64,000 bases of DNA from Bacillota bacterium (lineage in GTDB: Bacteria > Bacillota > Clostridia > Acetivibrionales > DSM-1351): the NCBI GenBank assembly GCA_023409265.1, contig JAEYHZ010000037.1, forward strand, positions 124,001-188,000, given 5' to 3'. This document shows, piece after piece, positions 27,105-36,342 of the stretch; position 1 is the stretch's first letter, and each line of letters starts with the position of its first letter. The notes below the pieces were generated by a model. It was not told the DNA's origin, did not search any database, and saw nothing but the letters and a program-made list of their open reading frames with translations. The translations under genes were made by a program, and so were the position numbers.

Positions 27105-27135
27105 TTGCCTTAAAGTACACTCTAAGGTATACACT
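27105..27135 (+). promoter_or_regulatory. MerR-family (AdhR/NmlR-like) promoter-operator
   Basis: An inverted repeat, CCTTAAAGT-AC-ACTCTAAGG (one mismatch), at 27,108-27,127 lies between TTGCCT (27,105) and TATACA/TACACT (spacer 17 or 19). This is the layout of MerR-type operators, closest to the AdhR/NmlR boxes that control aldehyde-responsive genes. It is 120 bp upstream of an aldo/keto reductase. The rest of 26,820-27,255 is AT-rich with nothing else evident. Confidence 0.65.
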
Positions 27136-27255
27136 GAATATATTATCGTAATTGATTAGGTCAATATATCATATAATCAACATAGTAATTATCTGGGGCT
27201 TTAGAATAAATTTCAGGGGCAATTCAGTGTCCCTATGCAGAAAAGGAGAGAAATC

Positions 27256-28410
27256 ATGCAGTACAGGCAATTTGGAAGTTTGGATTTTAAGGTGTCTGCC
27301 CTTGGCTTTGGTGCTATGCGTTTACCGACCAGGGTAGAAGAGACAGCTGGTGAAAAGCCAAAGAACGTTATTGATGAAGCCGAAGCAATAAAGATGATTC
27401 GATATGCTATCGATCAGGGTGTAAATTACATTGATACAGCTTATGTTTATCATGACGGTTTCAGTGAAATTCTTACTGGTAAAGCCTTAAAGGATGGCTA
27501 CAGGGAAAAAGTGAAGCTGGCTACCAAATCACCTACCTGGTTAATAAAAAAACCGGAGGATTTTGACAGGATACTGGATGAACAGCTTGAGAAGCTTCAA
27601 ACGGATAGCATTGACTTTTATTTGTTGCATTCACTATCAAGGGATTCCTGGAAAAATGTAATTCTGAAATTTGACATTATTAAGAGAGCCGAAGCAGCTA
27701 AAAAGGCTGGAAAGATCAAACATATAGGTTTTTCCTTCCACGATGAGGCATCAGCTTTTACCGAAATAGTTGATGGCTATGATAAATGGGAATTCTGCCA
27801 GATACAGTACAACTATCTCGACATAGAAAATCAGGCGGGGTTGAAGGGTCTAAAATATGCAGCTTCAAAAGGAATAGCTGTCGTAATAATGGAGCCTCTG
27901 CTGGGAGGAAAGCTGGCAAATCCTCCAAAGGATATAAAGGCAATTCTTGATGAAAACGGCAAATTTGAATCAGGAGCCGAATGGGCATTACAATGGTTAT
28001 GGAATCAACCGGAAGTAGGAGTTGTTTTAAGCGGAATGAGCACCATGGAACAGGTGGAAGAAAACCTGAAAACTGCAGATAATTCAGGTATAGGCTCGTT
28101 GAGCGGTACTGATAACGATACTATTGAACGAGTAATACAAAAATATGCTCAAAGAGCTGCAATCCCATGTACCGGCTGTGCCTATTGCATGCCATGTCCC
28201 AATAACGTAAATATACCAAGAAACTTTGAATTATATAATGAAAGCGTAATTCACGAGGATATCAACGGTGCTAGATATGCTTACAGCAATTTCTTTGATA
28301 AGGCAAATCATGCAAGTGAATGTGTAGACTGTAAAGTCTGTGAAGAAAATTGCCCGCAGAAGATTCCTATAAGTGAATGGATGCCTAAAGTTCACTTAAC
28401 CCTTGGTTAA
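27256..28410 (+). CDS. Aldo/keto reductase with C-terminal ferredoxin-type domain
   Basis: A 384-residue oxidoreductase. The AKR barrel (1-290) shows the tetrad: Asp and Tyr in YIDTAYVYHDG, Lys in LATKSP, His in FYLLHSL. The last 90 residues carry two 4Fe-4S-type motifs (CTGCAYCMPCP and CVDCKVCEENCP). Such proteins (COG1453) reduce carbonyl compounds, perhaps with ferredoxin as electron partner. AGGAGAG precedes the ATG at 27,256. The upstream MerR-type operator suggests induction by aldehydes or similar stress (inference). Confidence 0.9.
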   Translation: MQYRQFGSLDFKVSALGFGAMRLPTRVEETAGEKPKNVIDEAEAIKMIRYAIDQGVNYIDTAYVYHDGFSEILTGKALKDGYREKVKLATKSPTWLIKKPEDFDRILDEQLEKLQTDSIDFYLLHSLSRDSWKNVILKFDIIKRAEAAKKAGKIKHIGFSFHDEASAFTEIVDGYDKWEFCQIQYNYLDIENQAGLKGLKYAASKGIAVVIMEPLLGGKLANPPKDIKAILDENGKFESGAEWALQWLWNQPEVGVVLSGMSTMEQVEENLKTADNSGIGSLSGTDNDTIERVIQKYAQRAAIPCTGCAYCMPCPNNVNIPRNFELYNESVIHEDINGARYAYSNFFDKANHASECVDCKVCEENCPQKIPISEWMPKVHLTLG

Positions 28411-28425
28411 AAGGATAGTATCCAG

Positions 28426-28454
28426 AGCCTTATGTCACTGACATAGGGCTTTTC
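28426..28454 (+). terminator. Intrinsic terminator
   Basis: 12-bp stem AGCCTTATGTCA / TGACATAGGGCT (one G-T pair) followed by TTTT, after the aldo/keto reductase gene. Confidence 0.8.
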
Positions 28455-28688
28455 AATTGTTCGCGAATCCTGGTATAATACCAAAAGCCATATTAATATA
28501 ATATTTACACATAAAATTATCTGATCTATTTTCTATACAATAGTTTTCCTGAGGGCGAAAGGCGTATTATTTAATGCAAAGTTAAATAAAGTCTTTAGTT
28601 ATAATATGCCACAAGCATTAAATATGCTTTTGGATGAATTTACATATTAATAAAAAATTAATAATTTTCACTTAAAAATACTATATAA

Positions 28689-28840
28689 TATAACGAGGCG
28701 AGGATTTTTTCCAACTTCTACATATGGTGGTACCGCTCTGGTTTTCAGTCGGAGAACATATCTCCCGCCTCGTTGAAACGCTATTAAGGTGAGAAAATTT
28801 TTCTACAGGAAAAAAATTTTCTCATGAACCTATGCGTTAT
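28689..28840. repeat. Structured repeat, full-length copy 2
   Basis: 152-bp intergenic element. Domain 1 is closed by AACGAGGCG / CGCCTCGTT and contains the sequence GGTGGTACCGCTCTGG. Domain 2 contains the stem GAGAAAATTTTT / AAAAATTTTCTC and is enclosed by ACGC...GCGT. It aligns with the copy at 62,409 along its length. It occupies most of the 28,455-28,966 gap before the GH9 gene; the remainder is AT-rich and should hold the GH9 promoter. Confidence 0.85.
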
Positions 28841-28966
28841 TAGAAGGATTTTAACCACTTTGGAAAGCTATTCCAATATTTAATATGTGGACATACTCTT
28901 GCTAACTGAAAACCATTGGGTTTATAAGAGTATTTTCTTAAATTAATAGGAAAGTAGAGTGTACAT

Positions 28967-30751
28967 ATGAATTTCATGAAAAGAATAATCACCCTGGCTT
29001 TAACAGGAAGCATGATATTAATGACAGCTTCCTGCACTTCAAAAGACAATCCTGCGGAGAACAGCCAGGCTTCTGAAACAAGTACGGCTGGTGCAAGCCA
29101 GTCTTCAGTGACAGCGGAACATACAGCAGTAAGTGAGGTCAGTGAAAATATCCATATTAATCAAATAGGATATAAAAACAATGATAAAAAAATTGCAATT
29201 ATAAAAGGAAGTTTTAAAGCTTTTGAAGTTGTCGATACAGCAACCGGTAAAGCAGTTCTCACAAAGGATTTAAGCGGCAAGGTAACGGATGAATCAAGTG
29301 GTGATACTGTATGCTATGCTGACTTTTCAGAAGTGACGGCCAGTGGAAACTACTATATTTCCGTTACGGATCTGGGAAAATCCTTTAATTTTAAAATAGA
29401 CGACAATAAATTATTCACCGAAGTTAATGACTCAATGCTTAAGGCATTATACTATCAAAGGTGCGGTATTAAACTGGATGCTAAATTTGCTGGACAATAC
29501 ACCCATAACGCCTGCCATACGGCAAAGGCAAAGCTGTATGAGGATGAAACGGTTGAAATTGATGTCAGCGGAGGCTGGCATGATGCTGGAGATTACGGCA
29601 GGTATGTGGTACCGGCGGCTGTTACGGCAGCTGATCTTATGCTGGCTTATGAGTTTTATCCCGAAAGCTTTGTAAACAAATACAATATACCTGAAAGCGC
29701 TAACAATATACCGGATATTTTAGATGAAGTAAAATATGGTATAACATGGATGTTAAAAATGCAGGATAAACTGACAGGGGGAGTATATCACAAGGTAACC
29801 TCAAGAGCATTTCCCGATTTAACAGCCATGCCTGATATGGATGTGGATGATTTAATAGTAATGCCTGTTTCCACCACTGCTACTGCAGACTTTGCTGCAG
29901 TTACGGCTATGGCAGCCAGAATATTCAGGGATTTCGATACGGCTTTTGCGGACAAATGTATGAATGCTTCACTCCAGGCATGGAACTGGCTCGAAACAAA
30001 TCAGGATTTTGTTGAGTTCAAGAATCCTCAGGACATAGCGTCAGGTGAATATGGTGACAGTTCAGGCAACGACGAAAAGACCTGGGCCGCTGCCGAGTTA
30101 TTCAGAGTTACAGGCGATAAAAAATACAGTGATTATTTCGTTAAAAATTATCAGTCCAACGGCTTTGGCTTTGGATGGCAGAATGTAAGTGGTTTTGCAG
30201 CAATATCATACCTGTTCTCTGATTCAGACAGAATTGATACGGGTAAAGTTGATGAAATAAGGCAAGCATGGCTTCAGAAAGCGGATATGTTTGTTGATAC
30301 TGCTAAAAAAGACGGTTATCTTTTGGCAATGCATAAAATGGAATATACCTGGGGAAGTAATATGAATGTTGCCAACCATGCAATCCATTTATTGATAGCT
30401 GACAAGTTGAGCAATGATGAAAAGTATACTGAGGCGGTGGAAAACTGTGCTCATTATCTTTTGGGAAGGAATACTCTTAACCAGAGCTATATTACCGGCT
30501 TTGGCTCAAAAAAGGTAATGCAGCCCCACCATAGACCGTCAGCAGGAGATACTGTAAAGGACCCCGTCCCGGGACTTTTGGTTGGCGGCCCTGATTCAGC
30601 GCTGGAGGATGATATTGCACGATCAAAGCTTTCAGGAAAGTCGCCTGCTGAATGCTATATTGACGATGTAACCTCTTATTCTACAAATGAAGTTGCAACC
30701 TATTGGAATTCGGCAGCAATAGTTGTATTTTCCTACATGGGAATGAAATAA
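28967..30751 (+). CDS. GH9 glucanase lipoprotein with N-terminal Ig-like domain
   Basis: A 594-residue cell-surface glycoside hydrolase. The signal peptide ends in a lipobox (LMTASC). A Ser/Thr-rich linker leads to a CelD_N Ig-like domain (about 60-145, INQIGYKNNDKKIAI) and the GH9 catalytic domain (150-594). Asp206 and Asp209 sit in WHDAGDYGRY, substrate-binding His residues in PHHRPSAG, and the catalytic acid Glu575 in NEVATYWNSAA. There is no dockerin or CBM, so it is not a cellulosomal subunit. It probably trims beta-glucan or related oligosaccharides at the membrane. Two downstream genes follow within 30 bp, suggesting co-transcription. Confidence 0.9.
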   Translation: MNFMKRIITLALTGSMILMTASCTSKDNPAENSQASETSTAGASQSSVTAEHTAVSEVSENIHINQIGYKNNDKKIAIIKGSFKAFEVVDTATGKAVLTKDLSGKVTDESSGDTVCYADFSEVTASGNYYISVTDLGKSFNFKIDDNKLFTEVNDSMLKALYYQRCGIKLDAKFAGQYTHNACHTAKAKLYEDETVEIDVSGGWHDAGDYGRYVVPAAVTAADLMLAYEFYPESFVNKYNIPESANNIPDILDEVKYGITWMLKMQDKLTGGVYHKVTSRAFPDLTAMPDMDVDDLIVMPVSTTATADFAAVTAMAARIFRDFDTAFADKCMNASLQAWNWLETNQDFVEFKNPQDIASGEYGDSSGNDEKTWAAAELFRVTGDKKYSDYFVKNYQSNGFGFGWQNVSGFAAISYLFSDSDRIDTGKVDEIRQAWLQKADMFVDTAKKDGYLLAMHKMEYTWGSNMNVANHAIHLLIADKLSNDEKYTEAVENCAHYLLGRNTLNQSYITGFGSKKVMQPHHRPSAGDTVKDPVPGLLVGGPDSALEDDIARSKLSGKSPAECYIDDVTSYSTNEVATYWNSAAIVVFSYMGMK

Positions 30752-30776
30752 TAAAATAAAAAGGAGGCGGCTGCCC

Positions 30777-31460
30777 TTGGGAAAACAGGTTTGGAAGCCA
30801 TCTACAATGTTAAATCCGGTACCTGTGGTTATGGTATCATGTTCAGATAATAATGGAAAGTCAAATATAATAACTCTTGCGTGGGTAGGAACAATTAATT
30901 CCGATCCGCCAATGGTATCAATTTCAGTAAGGAAACAAAGGTATTCCTATGAATTGATTAAACAAAAAGGAGAATTTGTTGTAAACCTTCCTTCGAAAAA
31001 TCTGACCTATGCTGCCGATTTCTGCGGTGTTAAATCGGGGAAGGATATTGATAAATTTGAAGAAATGAAGCTGACACCCGAAAGAGCTTCCAAAATCGAT
31101 GTTCCATTAATAAAGGAGTGTCCGGTAAATCTGGAATGTGTTGTCAGGCAGGTTATGGAGCTGGGGTCACACGATCTGTTTCTGGCTGAAGTGGTAGCAA
31201 CCAATGTGGACGAGAAGCTTTTGGATGAGAATGGGAAACTAAATCTCCACAAAGCGGAGCTCATATGCTATTCCCATGGAGAGTACTATCCTCTGGGTGA
31301 TTCTTTGGGCTATTTTGGATATTCGGTAACCAGGCGGAAGAGCTTGAAAAGGAACCAAACTTCTGCAGCTGGCAAAAAGCCCGCAGAAAAGCTTAAGACA
31401 ACAAACCGAAAGCGTAAGCCTTTATCAGGAAAACATAAAAAAGCAGAAAAAATAAAATAA
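30777..31460 (+). CDS. Flavin reductase-family protein (flavoredoxin type)
   Basis: A 227-residue FMN-binding split-barrel protein: NPVPVVMVSCSD, NIITLAWVGTINSDPPMVSIS, and GEFVVNLPS are family patterns. These proteins bind FMN and transfer electrons or reduce flavins. The last 40 residues (after LGYFGYSVTRR) are an added Lys/Arg-rich tail of unclear role. It starts at TTG (30,777) seven bases after AAGGAGG. No link to the glycan enzymes beside it is obvious. Confidence 0.85.
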   Translation: MGKQVWKPSTMLNPVPVVMVSCSDNNGKSNIITLAWVGTINSDPPMVSISVRKQRYSYELIKQKGEFVVNLPSKNLTYAADFCGVKSGKDIDKFEEMKLTPERASKIDVPLIKECPVNLECVVRQVMELGSHDLFLAEVVATNVDEKLLDENGKLNLHKAELICYSHGEYYPLGDSLGYFGYSVTRRKSLKRNQTSAAGKKPAEKLKTTNRKRKPLSGKHKKAEKIK

Positions 31461-31487
31461 TCTTTTAATATAGTTAGGTGGGGGAGT

Positions 31488-32393
31488 ATGAACAGTGCTG
31501 AGGACAGAGCAAAACTATACCGTTTGTTGGGGGATTTGCCTGACAGGCTGGCTCCAGTAAATTCAAGACTGATTTCCAAAGATGAAGGAGAGAAATTCTT
31601 TATAGAAAATCTCATATTGGATCTAAACGGTATTGAACCGGTGCCTGCGTACTTCATAACACCTAAAAAAGCAGAAGGAAAAACGCCTGTAGTAATATTC
31701 AATCATTCCCATGGCGGACATTATGATGTGGGCAGGCAGGAATTGATAAACGGTGCCCCCTATCTGAACAGGTCTTCATATGCGAATGATCTGGCCGAAT
31801 GTGGTTTTTCGGTACTTTGCATAGATGAATGGGGTTTCGGAGAAAGAAGGGGAAGAACTGAAACCGAGATATTCAAGGAAATGCTCTGGAAAGGGCAGGT
31901 AATGTGGGGAATGATGGTTTATGACAGCATAAGAGCCATTGACTATCTCTCTACAAGACAGGATGTGGATGTAGGGCGTATTGCTACACTGGGTATGTCC
32001 ATGGGCGGAAACAAGGCATGGTGGCTTTCGGCTTTGGATGAACGGATCAAGGTATGCGTTGATATTTGCAGTATGACGGAGTATAATGCATTGATCGAAG
32101 CACAGGGCTTGGATAAACATGGTGTTTATTATTATGTGCCAGGCTTGTTAAAATATTTTTCAACTGCACGGATAAATGCTCTGATCTGCCCCAGACCTCA
32201 CTTGAGTATGAATGGAGTCTTTGACAGGATTACACCACACAAAGGCCTGGATTTAATCAATGAGGAATTGGGAAAAATATACCTAAATGACAACAGCAGT
32301 GAGTGTTTTCAGTTAATAAAGTACCCGGTGGGACACTACGAAACACAGGAAATGAGGACTTACGCCCTGGATTTCTTGAAGAGGTGGCTTTAA
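31488..32393 (+). CDS. Alpha/beta hydrolase (dienelactone hydrolase/acetyl-esterase type)
   Basis: A 301-residue serine hydrolase with no signal peptide, hence cytoplasmic. The nucleophile elbow is GMSMGGNKAW. The oxyanion region is FNHSHGGHYDVG, the acid is near NGVFDRITPH and the His is in YPVGHYETQ. The pattern recalls acetyl-xylan-esterase-like and DUF-type carbohydrate esterases. With GH9 upstream, deacetylation of imported oligosaccharides is plausible but unproven. The site is GTGGGGGAG. Confidence 0.8.
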   Translation: MNSAEDRAKLYRLLGDLPDRLAPVNSRLISKDEGEKFFIENLILDLNGIEPVPAYFITPKKAEGKTPVVIFNHSHGGHYDVGRQELINGAPYLNRSSYANDLAECGFSVLCIDEWGFGERRGRTETEIFKEMLWKGQVMWGMMVYDSIRAIDYLSTRQDVDVGRIATLGMSMGGNKAWWLSALDERIKVCVDICSMTEYNALIEAQGLDKHGVYYYVPGLLKYFSTARINALICPRPHLSMNGVFDRITPHKGLDLINEELGKIYLNDNSSECFQLIKYPVGHYETQEMRTYALDFLKRWL

Positions 32394-32464
32394 AGCCATA
32401 AATACGCAATTAAATTAATTATGCTTTTTTATATTAGTGGCTGAATTAATATTTTCTCTGAAAA

Positions 32465-32499
32465 AAAATCACCCGTGTTGGTATCACAGGTGATTTTTT
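32465..32499. terminator. Intrinsic terminator between converging genes
   Basis: 9-bp stem AAAATCACC / GGTGATTTT with inner GTG/CAC, T-run on the plus strand. Also suitably placed for the leftward carbohydrate operon. Confidence 0.8.
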
Positions 32500-32585
32500 A
32501 GATATATTTTTATTTTTAGGAGAATTTTTGAAAGATTTAAGGTTAAAAGTACTAACATGCACCAATGTTGATACCATCTATTCAG

Positions 32586-33455
32586 CTACTGGTATTGACT
32601 GCCGCCATGGAGATGTTTCCGTGCCGAAATCAGCCTTGTTTCATCCAAGTGGATTTTTACAGAACCGTAAAGACGGCTTACCACAGCAGTATACAAAATA
32701 TCAATAATTGTAAGCTGTCCTATTCTCTGACCCATAACACCGCTGCGGATCAATGTTTCGGAAGACGAGGAGTACAGGCTGATGTTGGCTTTCTGGCTGA
32801 GAGGATTCTTACTGTAACAGGTAATGCTGATAATTGTCGCATCTGTCTTTCGGATTACCTCAGCTGTCTCCAGGATATCCTTTGTGTCACCGCTATAAGA
32901 GATAAGCACTGCCACGTCGCCTTTTTGAAGGCTGGTAGCGCATAAAAGCTGATCGTGGGGGTCGGAACTGGACATGGAGAGTTTATGAATACGTACAAAT
33001 TTATTATGAGCATCCATTGCAATAATTCCGGATGTGCCGACACCGTAAAAATCCACACGTTTTGCAGCACTTAGTGCATCTATGGCTTGGTCAAGGCTTT
33101 CGGTATCCAGAAATGCTCTGGTATTTTCAATTGATTTGATATTACTGCTGCAAACGCTTTGTACGATTGACTCTGTAGAATCGCCGGGTCTTACGTCATT
33201 GTAAGGTGTGACTTCCTGCTGCTCCAAGGCCAGGTCTGTGAACAGCATACGGCAGAGCTCCTTATACCCTGAATAATTGGCAGACTTGCAGAGCCTGACA
33301 ACTGAGGACATACTGGTGCCGCATGCATCGGCTAATTCCTCTATGGACATATTTACAACTTCGCCGGGAAAATCAAGTATAAACTTTGCGATTTTCTGCT
33401 CCTTGGGAGCAAAGGAATTCATCAGCTCCTTAAGACGCAGGCAACAGCTGGACAT
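32586..33455 (-). CDS. RpiR-family sugar-phosphate-responsive regulator (copy 1)
   Basis: A 289-residue regulator. The N-terminal HTH_6 domain (1-80) has MSIEELADACGTSMSSVVRLC as its helix-turn-helix (quoted in part). The SIS domain (about 120-260) has GVGTSGIIAMDAHNKF and VLISYSGDTKDILE for binding sugar phosphates. It is the last gene of the leftward operon after a ROK kinase. It is clearly paralogous to the regulator at 40,588 (shared VVRLCKS, YNDVRPGDS/YEDVRPGDS, RVDFYGVGTS). It probably senses the phosphosugar made by its operon. Confidence 0.92.
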   Translation of the reverse strand: MSSCCLRLKELMNSFAPKEQKIAKFILDFPGEVVNMSIEELADACGTSMSSVVRLCKSANYSGYKELCRMLFTDLALEQQEVTPYNDVRPGDSTESIVQSVCSSNIKSIENTRAFLDTESLDQAIDALSAAKRVDFYGVGTSGIIAMDAHNKFVRIHKLSMSSSDPHDQLLCATSLQKGDVAVLISYSGDTKDILETAEVIRKTDATIISITCYSKNPLSQKANISLYSSSSETLIRSGVMGQRIGQLTIIDILYTAVVSRLYGSVKIHLDETRLISARKHLHGGSQYQ

Positions 33456-33502
33456 AAGTCTTCCTCCTTAAAACTAAAATACTGTTATTAATACTATTTT
33501 AT

Positions 33503-34426
33503 TTATGTCAATTCATACTGGTAATGGAGTGGAAAAAGGGCCGCACGGGCTGCTCCAAATACCGGTGCCATATCAATATCATCTGCAGCTGCAATGTAGC
33601 GCAGCCGGGGAAGATCGGACAGGCCGTTTTTTAGCTCGGGAAGAAACAAAGCGGCAGATTTGGAAATAGCTCCTCCCAGAAGCAGGCCTTCAAATTGGTT
33701 ATCCCGTAGAATATCATGTATTATTACCGAAAGATGTTGTCCCAGCTCTTTAAAAACCAGTTGAGCTTCAGCCTGCCCCTGACATGCCAACCCTGCAATA
33801 TCAACCACATCAAGGGTATCCGGAGTGCAGCCTGTCAGCTCACCATAGCGGGACAGGATGGCACGGCGTGAAACATAGTCTTCACTGGTCCGACCCTTGT
33901 AAGGCCTTGAGAATATACTGATACCAGGCCCGTTCTGCAGGTTTGCATATACTTTGCCGTTCAGCATGGAAGCAAACCCTAAACCGGTGCCTATTATTAC
34001 GCCTGCGGTTCTCTCTGATCCATAGACCGTGCTGTTCCACAGTGCTCCAAGTAAAAAGGCATGTGAATCGTGAAGAAAGCAGACCGGAATTTCACCAAGG
34101 CTTTCCTGCAGCCACGGACGCATAGGCAACCCTTTTATGGCAGCATACTTATGCGTCATTAGACTCATTCCTTCAATATAGTCAAAGGGACCGGGAATAC
34201 ATACGCCTACTGCTGATAAATTCAGATTATTTTCCCGGGCTTTTGCCAGAGCAAGAACTGCCAGCTGCCTGTAAGATGTGCTGATAGCACCGGCACTTCC
34301 GGCGGAATTGACAGGCACCCGAAGGAAGCTGTTTTTTACAACAGTTCCGTCGCCTTTAACAAGCGCGGCTTTTAAAAAGGTTCCTCCTGCGTCTATGGAA
34401 AGAACACATACATTGGATTTACTCAT
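33503..34426 (-). CDS. ROK-family sugar kinase or kinase-like protein
   Basis: About 307 residues. The ATP-binding motif VLSIDAGGTFLKAALV and GVIIGTGLGFASM are typical of ROK sugar kinases, and VCFLHDSHAFLLGAL holds the catalytic Asp region. The Cys-rich zinc motif of most ROK members (CxCGxxGC) is absent. The hexose used is unknown. I chose the ATG at 34,426, which overlaps the stop of the isomerase-fusion gene; an ATG four codons upstream is also possible. It should phosphorylate the sugar passed on by the isomerase-like protein. Confidence 0.85.
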   Translation of the reverse strand: MSKSNVCVLSIDAGGTFLKAALVKGDGTVVKNSFLRVPVNSAGSAGAISTSYRQLAVLALAKARENNLNLSAVGVCIPGPFDYIEGMSLMTHKYAAIKGLPMRPWLQESLGEIPVCFLHDSHAFLLGALWNSTVYGSERTAGVIIGTGLGFASMLNGKVYANLQNGPGISIFSRPYKGRTSEDYVSRRAILSRYGELTGCTPDTLDVVDIAGLACQGQAEAQLVFKELGQHLSVIIHDILRDNQFEGLLLGGAISKSAALFLPELKNGLSDLPRLRYIAAADDIDMAPVFGAARAALFPLHYQYELT

Positions 34427-36263
34427 TTTCAAAGCCATCCTTCAGCAGGGTTTTGTGCATTGTAACCTTACCGACACCTTTATTTATAACCTCATAAGGT
34501 CCAAAGCCGGCAGGAACGATAATCATATCCAGATAATTCTGTTCAAAATAGCGGTCAGGATTGGACAGTGACCGGATCAGGCATTTTTCACCCTCTACAA
34601 GCACCAGGACATGGAACCTGTCGGTTGTTGCATCTTCATATTTCTCAAAAAACCTTACATTTCTCAAACTGAAATACAGAAGTTCATGTTCTCCGACAAC
34701 CGTTTCCTCATAACCCTTATCTTGACGGATAACACGGGGCTTCTGGATAAGGTTTTCCTTGACCCAGCTTTCCTTGAAATCTCTGCGCAATACCTTGTCG
34801 CCGTGGTATGTATGAATTGGACGAAGATTACCGTCCAGATCTTTTCTCATATAATCATACATTTTATAAGTATAGGAACCAATTGTCAAGCTGCCGATCT
34901 CAAGAATGACCTGGTTACGTCCCGAAGCATGTATGGTGCCCGCAGGAATCAGGAACTGCTGCCCTGCCACCGATGGTTCGGAGTATACATATTCATCATG
35001 ATCAAAGCCTTCTCCGTATTTTTCAGCACGTCTGGCTTTTTCAATAAATTCCTCCACATCTGCCTTTTCACGGAAACCACAGTAGGTTTTTGCCTCCTGG
35101 CCTGTAACGACCATGTAATAGCTTTCATCCTGACGCCCCAGTTCGTTATTTCCTTTTATGTAATCGCCATTGGGGTGAACCTGAATTGACATGTTTCCGC
35201 TGGAATGATAGGTATCGTCATAGTTGAAGCGGACAGGGAAATAGCCGTTGAATTTTTTTGCGGATTTTTCACCCATAAGCTTTGGTCCGACTATCTGTAC
35301 AAAACAGTAGAACGGGAATTCCAGCTCCATTGTTTCGATATCGGCTGCAATGGATACTTCCATAGGAATTAAATCAAAAACCCATGCACAGTTTTTCATA
35401 TCCTCAGGAAGATTGCGCAGGCGTTTTATATAGAAGCCTCCCCAAACACCTTCGAGATAAACAGGACGGCAGCGAAGAGGGTAGCTGACCATGGTATCGA
35501 AAAGTGCTTTTAAAGTGTTGACAGGAAGCATTTTTATTTTATCGGGATTGTCACCGGTCAAATAGTAGTCGATTTCATTATTGCGAATCAATTGTCCGCG
35601 CAGTTCAGCCGCTACTTCAAAATCTATGTAATAGCTGCGGCGGAGAATATGATTTATTGTCATCTGCCTGGTTGAGCCAAGATTAGAGAAGGCTCCGGCA
35701 CGGATATTCAAAATTGTCCGCTTTTGAGTCATATCGATGTAAAGTTTGAGATTACAAAGGGGGCGGAGAGCATCTATAAGTGCTCCGTATCCGTATAGAA
35801 CAAGTACACCTTTTCCCTTTTCAGAAAACTCCTTTAACCGGGCAGACAGCTTTTCAATTTCTTTCTGCTGCATCAGACTTTCATAACCATCCTCATAACG
35901 GGAACCGTAAAGCAGCACTGGGTCGGTCTCCCTGTCCTCGGGAAGATATGGAAGAAATTTTTCGTAAAGCGTATCGCTGTCCAGAAAGAGCGTTTCAGTG
36001 GATATTGTATCAACCTGGATACCATTAAGAGCCAGCTGAAGTGAAAGAAGTCCCTTAAAACTGTCTATAGGTGCACTCATATAACCATCAAGGCCTATAA
36101 TGCAGCGGGGGGACCTTGAAAGCATATCCTTGATCTGTGCGGCCAGCTTTTTGGCTGATGCAAGTGAATCAGGAGTGATGCTGTTTTTCAATTCAGAATT
36201 AAAGGCAATATGATTGACGGCATTTGGATCATCATATGGGTAGGGATTAAACATAAAACTCAT
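34419..36263 (-). CDS. Mannose-6-phosphate isomerase-like protein fused to a P-loop-like domain
   Basis: A 614-residue two-part protein. Residues 1-230 resemble the uridine-kinase fold (RCIIGLDGYMSAPIDSFKG), but the P-loop lacks the Walker Lys, so ATP binding is doubtful. Residues 270-614 are a class I phosphomannose-isomerase cupin, with zinc ligands in MSIQVHPNGDY and in PAGTIHASG and a following EIGS. The cupin part should interconvert aldose and ketose 6-phosphates. The ATG at 36,263 follows GAGGTG; an upstream in-frame ATG lacks a site. It overlaps the ROK gene. Confidence 0.85.
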   Translation of the reverse strand: MSFMFNPYPYDDPNAVNHIAFNSELKNSITPDSLASAKKLAAQIKDMLSRSPRCIIGLDGYMSAPIDSFKGLLSLQLALNGIQVDTISTETLFLDSDTLYEKFLPYLPEDRETDPVLLYGSRYEDGYESLMQQKEIEKLSARLKEFSEKGKGVLVLYGYGALIDALRPLCNLKLYIDMTQKRTILNIRAGAFSNLGSTRQMTINHILRRSYYIDFEVAAELRGQLIRNNEIDYYLTGDNPDKIKMLPVNTLKALFDTMVSYPLRCRPVYLEGVWGGFYIKRLRNLPEDMKNCAWVFDLIPMEVSIAADIETMELEFPFYCFVQIVGPKLMGEKSAKKFNGYFPVRFNYDDTYHSSGNMSIQVHPNGDYIKGNNELGRQDESYYMVVTGQEAKTYCGFREKADVEEFIEKARRAEKYGEGFDHDEYVYSEPSVAGQQFLIPAGTIHASGRNQVILEIGSLTIGSYTYKMYDYMRKDLDGNLRPIHTYHGDKVLRRDFKESWVKENLIQKPRVIRQDKGYEETVVGEHELLYFSLRNVRFFEKYEDATTDRFHVLVLVEGEKCLIRSLSNPDRYFEQNYLDMIIVPAGFGPYEVINKGVGKVTMHKTLLKDGFENE

Positions 36264-36342
36264 TATCGGGCACCTCACTATTTTTTTTATTTTAATTATT
36301 ATTCTTAATTAAACTTCATACATTTATCGGATGACACCAGAA

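Noticed and set aside
28720..28740. GGTGGTACCGC resembling the T-box antiterminator sequence
   Set aside because: It lies inside a repeat found elsewhere next to unrelated genes, and no specifier loop, terminator or aminoacyl-tRNA gene follows.
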